DNA of 10,503 bases from Clostridia bacterium. GTDB taxonomy: Bacteria > Bacillota_A > Clostridia > Oscillospirales > Butyricicoccaceae. The position numbers were made by a program, and so were the translations under genes. The notes under the pieces are model-generated. The model had not been told where the DNA came from and ran no database searches. It saw only the letters and a program-made list of their open reading frames with translations. Where the stretch lies: assembly GCA_017548175.1 (NCBI GenBank), contig JAFYMZ010000188.1:1-10503 (forward strand). Direction: 5' to 3'. Shown here one piece after another: positions 5,948-10,503 of the stretch; position 1 is the stretch's first letter; each line of letters opens with the position of its first letter.

Positions 5948-7738
5948 TTATTTTACGATCAGGTCGATAAACTCGAAGGTTCTGCAGTCCACAAGACCTC
6001 TGTTGGTGAGGCGGGTTTCGGGCAGGCAAGCCAAGGGGATCAGAGCCATGGTCATAAAGGGAGAGGGGAGTGTGCTGCCCATCTCGACCCAAGTGTGTTC
6101 CATGTGCTCAATGGAAGCACTCATTTCCTCAATGGGTCGGTCGCTCATCAGACCGGCAATGGGCAGTGCAACCACGCTCAGCACCTTGCCGTCCAGTACG
6201 GCAACCAGACCGCCGCCACACTCGATCAGCGTATTTGCTGCCAGTGCCATATCTTCGTCGTTGCTGCCGACCACCAGCAGGTTGTGGGCATCGTGTGCCA
6301 CCGTCTGAGCCAGCGCGCCGCGCTTGATGCCAAAGCCCTTGGTGAAGCCCTTGCCCACAGTACCGGTGCGGTGATGACGCTCAAATACGGCAACCTTCAG
6401 CACATCCTGTGCAGGATCTGCGACAATGCCGCCGTCGCGGACGGGCAGGGTCACGATGCGGTCAAAGGTGCCGACGCGGGCAGGGATGATCTCAATGGCA
6501 TGCACATCAGCCTGTTCGCCATCGCAGGGAATGGCAAAATCGGCGGCGGTGAGCTTGTCCAGATGCACCGAATTAACGGCCTTTTCGGGATAAGCATAGG
6601 GGGCAAACTCTTTGGTCAGCTTGCCGTTCTGTGCCACCAGTTCACCGTCGATGAATACATGGGTGACATGGCACTTCTGCAGGTCATCGATCAGCACAAG
6701 GTCTGCGCACTTGGAAGGCGTAACGCTGCCCATATCATGGTCCAGCTGGAAGCACTGGGCCACATTGATGGTGACCATCTGAATGGCGGTGACGGGGTCA
6801 ATGCCCTCTTCAATGGCACGGCGGACGATGTAGTCCAGATGACCGTGCTGGATCAGCGTGTGAGGATGGGTATCGTCGGAGATCAGGCAGGCGAAGCGGC
6901 TGTCCACCTTTTTCTCGGTAACGGCCTTTGCCACTTCGTGCAGGTCATGCCAGGCAGAGCCTTCGCGCAGCATGGCGTACATGCCCAACCGCATTTTTGC
7001 CAGTGCATCTTCCGCTCTGGTAGACTCATGGCAGCAACGCAGACCGCTGGCGATATAGGCGTTCAAACCGGAGCCGTTTTCGGGCAGGGAATAGTGACCG
7101 GTGGGGATCTTGCCGGCCTTGAGGGTCTCTGCCACGATGCCGTGGGTGTGGGGGTTGCCGCCCAGAATGCCGGGGAAGTTCATCATTTCGCCCAAACCGA
7201 CACAGCAATCATAGTCCATGGTCATTGCCACATCTTCGGGATCGATCTTTGCGCCGGTGTCCTCAAAACCACCAACGGCGGGAACGCAGGAGGGGGTGGT
7301 GAGCATGGTCTTCAGCGGCGTACGCTTGGCATCTTCCATCATATAATTGACGCCGTCGAGACCCAACACGTTGCAGATCTCATGGGGATCGATGAACACG
7401 CCGCTGGTGCCGTGGGAAACGACAGCCTTGGCATATTCGCCGACGGACAGCATGGAAGATTCAATGTGGATATGGCCATCCATAAAGGCAGGTGCCAGAT
7501 ACTGGTTTTCTGCGTCGATCACTTTGGTGTGCTCGCCGATGCAATGGGAGGCATCACCTACCAGCGCGATACGGCCGTCTGCTACGGCCACGGAGATGTT
7601 CTCCATGATTTCGCAGGTGCAAACGTTGACCAGCCGTGCGTTTTTAATGACAAGATCGGCCTTTTCTGCGCCGGTTGCCACTTTTGCCAACTTCATGGTG
7701 CAGTCCCAAAGGGGCTTTTTGCAGAACTTATTGATCAT
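5948..7738 (-). CDS. ade: Adenine deaminase
   Basis: This 596-residue amidohydrolase-superfamily enzyme deaminates adenine to hypoxanthine and ammonia in purine salvage. The metal-binding HxH motif is in FMDGHIHIESSM (residues 85-96), followed by GTSGVFIDPHEICNVLG, the active-site GHYSLPENG, CLISDDTHPHTL, and the C-terminal Ade-specific VAHDAHNLLVVGSND. Length matches the family. The first ATG at 7736-7738 is supported by AGGAG with a 7-base spacing; a second ATG 14 codons in lacks such support. It is transcribed alone, between a promoter overlapping the terminator of the operon upstream and a terminator shared with xpt. Confidence 0.96.
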   Translation of the reverse strand: MINKFCKKPLWDCTMKLAKVATGAEKADLVIKNARLVNVCTCEIMENISVAVADGRIALVGDASHCIGEHTKVIDAENQYLAPAFMDGHIHIESSMLSVGEYAKAVVSHGTSGVFIDPHEICNVLGLDGVNYMMEDAKRTPLKTMLTTPSCVPAVGGFEDTGAKIDPEDVAMTMDYDCCVGLGEMMNFPGILGGNPHTHGIVAETLKAGKIPTGHYSLPENGSGLNAYIASGLRCCHESTRAEDALAKMRLGMYAMLREGSAWHDLHEVAKAVTEKKVDSRFACLISDDTHPHTLIQHGHLDYIVRRAIEEGIDPVTAIQMVTINVAQCFQLDHDMGSVTPSKCADLVLIDDLQKCHVTHVFIDGELVAQNGKLTKEFAPYAYPEKAVNSVHLDKLTAADFAIPCDGEQADVHAIEIIPARVGTFDRIVTLPVRDGGIVADPAQDVLKVAVFERHHRTGTVGKGFTKGFGIKRGALAQTVAHDAHNLLVVGSNDEDMALAANTLIECGGGLVAVLDGKVLSVVALPIAGLMSDRPIEEMSASIEHMEHTWVEMGSTLPSPFMTMALIPLACLPETRLTNRGLVDCRTFEFIDLIVK

Positions 7739-7774
7739 AGTCGTTCTCCTGTAATATAAAATAAATTTGACTGT

Positions 7775-7804
7775 ATTATAGCACAGTCCATTTAAAAATG
7801 ACAG
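7775..7804 (-). promoter_or_regulatory. ade promoter with flanking inverted repeat
   Basis: There is a perfect minus-strand TATAAT at 7775-7780. A weak -35, CTGTCA (7799-7804, 4 of 6), lies 18 bases upstream inside the preceding terminator stem. The -10 is bracketed by a 6-base inverted repeat, GACTGT (7769-7774) and ACAGTC (7783-7788). A repressor dimer could bind there and block the promoter. Confidence 0.55.
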
Positions 7805-7823
7805 GGGTTTTCACCCCTGTCAT
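7793..7823 (-). terminator. Intrinsic terminator of the oxidoreductase-GNAT-methyltransferase operon
   Basis: This is a perfect 11-base stem, ATGACAGGGGT (7798-7808) with ACCCCTGTCAT (7813-7823), and a TTTC loop. On the minus strand it is followed by a short T-run. It lies 23 bases past the methyltransferase stop and shares the GACAGGGG core with two other terminators in the window. Confidence 0.9.
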
Positions 7824-7846
7824 TACATTAAAATTTTATGTGCGAA

Positions 7847-8452
7847 TCAATATCGATAATCGGGAAAGGAAAAAATCACGATCCGCTCCCGTGCATCGAA
7901 CCTGTCAAACAAATCTCCGCAGGAAATCTCGCTGTGAAACTCCAACACGTCCACCGTCATTAAATAAGAAAGATATTCTTCGGACGGGTAATAAAAGAAC
8001 AGCAGGATCTCACGCGGATGCGCATAGTACGATTCGGTGAGCCTTGCTATGACCTTGTGCAGGATCTCTACCGAAAAGGGGTTGAAAAAATAGCATCGGT
8101 TGACATGGTCAGGGACAGGATAGCCTTCAGCATGGGTCAGCACAAAGTCTGCCGTTGTCTGTATGGCCGCTGTCCTTTGATTCTCCAGCGCCTGCCGATA
8201 CACGCCCGGGTCATATTCAATGCCGATGGTTGCGGCACCCGTCCGGTGAGCCAGAAAAAAGTCCACGCGACCCTTTCCGCAGCCGTAATCCAAAACGGTA
8301 TCGTCCGCACGAATCAAGCCGATGTCAGCCAAGCGTTCCAAAACACAGTAGGGGGTAGGCTCGTACCGGAAGCGGTACGGGTCGGCATTGGCTTCGTCCA
8401 GTCCGGATGTATGTATTTGTAAGCGCCGGTCCCAGCCTTGTTCGTACTCCAT
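7847..8452 (-). CDS. Class I SAM-dependent methyltransferase
   Basis: This is a 201-residue Rossmann-fold methyltransferase. Motif I, VLDYGCGKGR (residues 53-62), binds SAM, and the acidic end of strand 2 is in IGIEYDP (about 76-82). The motif IV region is CYFFNPFS (about 120-127), which fills the place of the (N/D)PPY-like loop. The N-terminal ~45 residues probably form a substrate lid. The target (protein, RNA or small molecule) cannot be read from sequence. The ATG at 8450-8452 has a GGGG-type ribosome binding site, and the gene starts 19 bases after the acetyltransferase gene. It is the last gene of a four-gene operon. Confidence 0.84.
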   Translation of the reverse strand: MEYEQGWDRRLQIHTSGLDEANADPYRFRYEPTPYCVLERLADIGLIRADDTVLDYGCGKGRVDFFLAHRTGAATIGIEYDPGVYRQALENQRTAAIQTTADFVLTHAEGYPVPDHVNRCYFFNPFSVEILHKVIARLTESYYAHPREILLFFYYPSEEYLSYLMTVDVLEFHSEISCGDLFDRFDARERIVIFSFPDYRY

Positions 8453-8471
8453 TTTGCGTTACCCCGATCTG

Positions 8472-8996
8472 TCAAAGTGATAAACGCGCCCACTCGTCTC
8501 GCGAGATGGCAAATACCTTTGTGATGCCGTTTGCGTCGTCCGGATATGCATCGATCTGCTTGCATCCGTAGGCAAGCGCCGTTCTGACCGACGGCGCGTT
8601 TGTGTGCTTCATATAAGAATATACCGCCTGAAATGGCGTGTTGCGGAAGGTCCAATCCCGAACTGCAATGGCGGCTTCGGTGGCATAGCCTTTTTGCTGC
8701 TGATCGGCCCGAATGTGATATCCGATCTCGGGCAGGATCTGTCCGTTGATGGACTGCATCGTCAAACCGCAGTCGCCGATCAACGCACCGGTATCCTTTC
8801 GGCATACCGCCCACAGGCCAAAACCCAAGGTTTGGTACCGTGCAATGTTCCGCCGGATCCAGCTGCGCACACGCGCTTCATCAAACACATACGGATAGTG
8901 CTGCATATTCACGGGATCGGCCCAGATGCGATACAGCGCATCAAAATCCTGCTCGGTCATTTCTCTTAAAAACAAGCGTTTCGTTTCAATCTGCAT
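8472..8996 (-). CDS. GNAT family N-acetyltransferase, RimJ/RimL type
   Basis: This 174-residue protein is of the Acetyltransf_3 type. It starts with IETKRLFLREMTEQDFDALY, the usual opening of RimJ/RimL-like enzymes that acetylate protein N-termini or small amines. The acetyl-CoA loop is QQKGYA (residues 100-105, Q/RxxGxA). The region TEAAIAVRDWTF and the later NAPSVRTALAYG complete the family pattern. The last normally reads NxxSxxxxxKxGF, so the Lys and Phe positions diverge. Its start overlaps the end of the preceding acetyltransferase gene by 11 bases, so translation is probably coupled. The substrate is unknown. No ribbon-helix-helix antitoxin is adjacent, which argues against a GNAT toxin. 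Confidence 0.88.
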   Translation of the reverse strand: MQIETKRLFLREMTEQDFDALYRIWADPVNMQHYPYVFDEARVRSWIRRNIARYQTLGFGLWAVCRKDTGALIGDCGLTMQSINGQILPEIGYHIRADQQQKGYATEAAIAVRDWTFRNTPFQAVYSYMKHTNAPSVRTALAYGCKQIDAYPDDANGITKVFAISRDEWARLSL

Positions 8997-9474
8997 AGTC
9001 TATACTCCAGTCGTTTGTCATCCGGTAAAACATTCCGATACCGATGCCGGTAGCCAACTCATAGGCCGGGCCGTCAATGCGGAAACCGGCTTTTTCATAG
9101 CATCGGATCGCACGGGTGTTCCAAGTGCGAACTTCCAGACATAACGGCTTGCCGGGATATAATTGCTTTGCGATTCCGGCGGTGATCTCCATCATCTGTT
9201 GTCCATACCCCTTGCCGCACAGTTCCGGTTTTACTCCGATGCCAATGGCCACCGCAGCGCCCGTTTCCGTCAACTTGATATAACCCACAAGGGTATCTCC
9301 GTCCCAAAAGCCGTAATAGTCTTGCGCGGCTGCTTCATTCATAAAGCCGCGTTGCCGTGCCTTCATTTCTTCATAAGAGGGGAGGTTGTATATCGCATAA
9401 TCCCCGTCATAGTTCCACGCGCAGATTTGTCGCTTTGCCGCATCGGATAAGTGCGCATATGTCAGCATCCGCAT
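8986..9474 (-). CDS. GNAT family N-acetyltransferase
   Basis: This 162-residue acetyltransferase has its CoA loop in ELCGKGYGQQMM (residues 84-95). The first position of the Q/RxxGxG motif is Cys86 rather than Gln or Arg, while Gly89 and Gly91 are kept. LEVRTWNTRAIRCYEKAGF is the standard strand-helix after the loop. The N-terminus (SDAAKRQICAWNYDGDYAIYN) matches a group of uncharacterised Clostridia acetyltransferases. The ATG at 9472-9474 is preceded by GGGGGTG at a suitable distance. It is the second gene of the operon, starting 46 bases after the oxidoreductase gene, and overlaps the following acetyltransferase gene. Confidence 0.86.
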   Translation of the reverse strand: MRMLTYAHLSDAAKRQICAWNYDGDYAIYNLPSYEEMKARQRGFMNEAAAQDYYGFWDGDTLVGYIKLTETGAAVAIGIGVKPELCGKGYGQQMMEITAGIAKQLYPGKPLCLEVRTWNTRAIRCYEKAGFRIDGPAYELATGIGIGMFYRMTNDWSIDYAD

Positions 9475-9520
9475 GTTACTTCACCCCCATCGATGTGTTT
9501 GTTTGGGTACTGCAGACACA

Positions 9521-10090
9521 TCATCGGTCTGCCTCATCCGTCGCAGAAATTTCGCGTTTCGCTGCTTCCAGAATCTTCTCCGGATCGGCGCCCCAAATGT
9601 CCAACCCCTCTGCTTTTACCAGAATAACATCGCTGATGCCGTAAAGATTCCGCGCCAGTGCCGCCACATAATCAAATCCCATATTTTGCACGATCGGGCC
9701 GCCTGCGGTGGTGACGTAAATCAGCTTCGAGGCCCTGCACAAGCCTTGCGGAATGCCGTCTGCACCGTACTGAAACGTGATGCCCGAAACGGTGATCTCT
9801 TCCAGATACGCGCGCACTTTTGCAGGGAAGGCAAAGTCCCAATAAGGCGCGGCAATGACCACCGTGTTTGCTGCCGCAAATTGTCTGGCGAAATCAAACA
9901 TCGGATGTTCATACTGCTTTTTGGCCAGCAGTGCATCCCGCAGCTGCAATTTTTCGGCGTCCAAGCCCTCCGGTCCGTCGGGATACAGCCGCACTTCTTC
10001 CACCGTATCCGCAAATCTCTCCAGCACCGTGTGTGCCAGTTCCAGCGTACGGGAGTGCTCGCGAACACATCCATTTATAAATAAAATCAT
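9521..10090 (-). CDS. Flavodoxin-fold NAD(P)H-dependent oxidoreductase (AzoR/quinone reductase-like)
   Basis: This 189-residue protein of the Flavodoxin_2 family binds FMN and uses NAD(P)H to reduce quinones, azo compounds or similar electrophiles. The N-terminal phosphate loop is INGCVREHSRT (residues 5-15). The isoalloxazine-contacting segment is APYWDFAFPAKVRAYLEEI (81-99), and TTAGGPI (127-133) is the second flavin loop. The length is slightly short of the ~200 residues of AzoR. The start ATG at 10088-10090 follows an AGGTG-type site. It is the first gene of the operon that continues with two acetyltransferases and a methyltransferase. A detoxification role is plausible for the set, but this is inference. 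Confidence 0.87.
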   Translation of the reverse strand: MILFINGCVREHSRTLELAHTVLERFADTVEEVRLYPDGPEGLDAEKLQLRDALLAKKQYEHPMFDFARQFAAANTVVIAAPYWDFAFPAKVRAYLEEITVSGITFQYGADGIPQGLCRASKLIYVTTAGGPIVQNMGFDYVAALARNLYGISDVILVKAEGLDIWGADPEKILEAAKREISATDEADR

Positions 10091-10138
10091 AAACGCGTCA
10101 CCTCATTGTTTGCTCTGCTTATGCATCCGGTTTTGATA

Positions 10139-10168
10139 AGCATACCACAAAACTATAAAAAAAGACAG
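10139..10168 (-). promoter_or_regulatory. Candidate promoter of the oxidoreductase operon
   Basis: The minus-strand TATGCT (10139-10144, 4 of 6) has CTGTCT at the -35 position (10163-10168) with an 18-base spacer, within the preceding terminator arm. On box quality alone this would be weak. It gains support from having the same layout as the promoters at 4761 and 7775. Confidence 0.4.
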
Positions 10169-10187
10169 GGGCATTTCTGCCCCTGCC
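10153..10187 (-). terminator. Intrinsic terminator of the spoIVB remnant
   Basis: This is a 10-base stem, GACAGGGGCA (10164-10172 and following base) with TGCCCCTGCC (10178-10187), with one G-T wobble and a 4-base loop that reads GAAA on the minus strand. On the minus strand it is followed by seven T. It starts 8 bases past the stop codon of the spoIVB fragment and shares the GACAGGGG core with the terminators at 4785 and 7800. Confidence 0.9.
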
Positions 10188-10194
10188 AATTCAT

Positions 10195-10320
10195 TTATCC
10201 CGCCGCATCCAACATATTCTCAATGAATATACCATACCCTCTCGTCGGATCATTCACCAGCACATGGGTCACCGCGCCCACCAGTTTCCCATCCTGAATA
10301 ATCGGACTGCCGCTCACGAG
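10195..10320 (-). pseudogene. spoIVB: C-terminal remnant of SpoIV B peptidase (S55 family)
   Basis: The minus strand encodes [18 protein letters not shown], continuing [21 protein letters not shown], then TAA (10195-10197). This is the C-terminal end of SpoIVB, the secreted serine peptidase that signals pro-sigma-K processing during sporulation. The usual sequence before SGSP is GM. Here it reads QSLV, and an in-frame stop occurs at 10327-10329, so the homology ends at about 10314-10317, right at the presumed catalytic serine of the GxSGSP motif. The signal peptide/membrane anchor, PDZ domain and remaining catalytic residues are absent. There is no start codon with a ribosome binding site. 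The fragment keeps a normal stop and terminator, so it looks like the true 3' end of a gene cut by an insertion, deletion or assembly join. Confidence 0.8.
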
Positions 10321-10347
10321 TGATTGTTATTAGGGACAACACTTTTT
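10319..10347 (+). repeat. Imperfect hairpin and direct repeat at the spoIVB junction
   Basis: AGTGATTGT (10319-10327) pairs with ACAACACT (10336-10343) with one bulged A. The stem is followed by TTTTT, so it is a weak terminator-like or element-end-like structure. The 7-base direct repeat ACGAGTG occurs at 10316-10322 and again at 10348-10354, bracketing this segment. What it is remains unknown. It could be the degraded end of a mobile element or the edge of an insertion. Confidence 0.35.
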
Positions 10348-10370
10348 ACGAGTGGATCACCTCTTGTTAT

Positions 10371-10425
10371 GATTTAGTATTTACTTAATTAAATTCCAGT
10401 AGTATAATTAAGCAAACACTAAATC
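10371..10425 (+). promoter_or_regulatory. arsR-type promoter inside a 21-base inverted-repeat operator
   Basis: The left arm (10371-10391, beginning GATTTAGTATTT) and right arm (10405-10425, ending AACACTAAATC) are inverted copies matching at 19 of 21 positions, with a 13-base spacer. The promoter is TTTACT (10380-10385), 17 bases, then a perfect TATAAT (10403-10408). Initiation would be at about 10415. The arms cover the -35 and the region from the -10 to beyond the start point, so a bound dimer would block RNA polymerase. This is the usual layout for an autorepressed ArsR/SmtB gene. Confidence 0.8.
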
Positions 10426-10440
10426 AAAAGGAGACCTGTC

Positions 10441-10503
10441 ATGGAACTGGATCGCATGCTGAAAGCATTGGGTGAACCGACGCGATTGAAAATATATCAG
10501 GCG
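10441..10503 (+). CDS. ArsR/SmtB-family transcriptional regulator (3' partial)
   Basis: Only 21 codons are in the window: MELDRMLKALGEPTRLKIYQ and one more. ALGEPTRLKIY is the first helix signature of the ArsR winged-helix family, whose members are dimeric repressors released from DNA by metals, metalloids or other signals. The ATG follows AAAGGAG (10427-10433) with a 7-base spacing. The upstream operator-like inverted repeat overlapping the promoter supports autoregulation. The inducer-binding residues (for example a CxC motif) lie outside the window, so arsenic sensing cannot be claimed. The gene is divergent from the truncated spoIVB and may mark the start of an inserted resistance or transport cassette. 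Confidence 0.82.
   Translation, partial: MELDRMLKALGEPTRLKIYQA

Noticed and set aside
5876..7759. A very long open frame (627 codons) on the plus strand opposite adenine deaminase
   Set aside because: It is the antisense shadow of ade. The composition is rich in His, Gly and Gln with no domain, it has no ribosome binding site, and it runs over the ade promoter and start.
8472..9474. GNAT toxin-antitoxin pair (TacT/AtaT type)
   Set aside because: Two acetyltransferases are adjacent, but there is no ribbon-helix-helix or other small DNA-binding antitoxin. The longer one fits RimJ/RimL-type enzymes.
9492..9522. Inverted repeat GATGTGT/ACACATC between the oxidoreductase and acetyltransferase genes
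   Set aside because: It is short, with a 17-base loop and no T-tract, and it overlaps a stop codon. It is not convincing as a terminator or operator.
10441..10503. Calling the right-edge gene an arsenic-responsive arsR with an ars resistance operon
   Set aside because: Only 21 codons are visible. The sensor residues and downstream genes are outside the window, so only family membership can be stated.

Overview
The window looks like chromosome of a spore-forming Clostridia bacterium, probably an Oscillospiraceae/Ruminococcaceae-type gut Firmicute. The reasons are strong AGGAGG/AAAGGAG ribosome binding sites, TTG starts, many intrinsic terminators, a DUF1292 protein, an Xpt-type xanthine phosphoribosyltransferase and a recognisable SpoIVB fragment. 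G+C is around or somewhat above half by eye. The taxonomy is inference. The content is mostly housekeeping and metabolism, and I see no CRISPR array, rRNA, tRNA or complete mobile element. No gene-free stretch exceeds about 200 bases.

Left part (1-3404). A 5'-truncated TrmH/SpoU RNA methyltransferase (+) converges through a bidirectional terminator on a minus-strand operon. That operon is a tyrosine phosphatase overlapping a cyclase-family metal hydrolase by 14 bases. Upstream of it, also on the minus strand, is a YjiH-family multi-pass membrane protein with nucleoside-recognition (Gate) features. Its TTG start lies just behind a terminator-like hairpin.

Middle (3524-7738). A GNAT acetyltransferase and an SDR oxidoreductase overlap by 8 bases on the minus strand. 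A DUF1292 protein (-) is divergent from xpt (+). xpt is convergent with adenine deaminase ade (-), and the two share a bidirectional terminator. Ade (adenine to hypoxanthine) and Xpt (xanthine to XMP) form a small purine-salvage island, with no purine riboswitch visible.

Right part (7798-10090). A minus-strand operon runs from an FMN/NAD(P)H oxidoreductase through two GNAT acetyltransferases to a class I SAM methyltransferase, and ends in a terminator.

Right edge (10139-10503). Only the last ~40 codons of spoIVB remain, with their terminator. The homology stops at the presumed catalytic serine. After about 55 bases of unassigned DNA comes a divergent ArsR-family regulator, cut by the window end. 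Its promoter sits inside a large, near-perfect 21-base inverted repeat. This junction is the least ordinary part of the window.

One theme recurs. At four minus-strand boundaries the terminator of one gene appears to overlap the promoter of the next, and three of these terminators share the same GACAGGGG/CCCC stem core.
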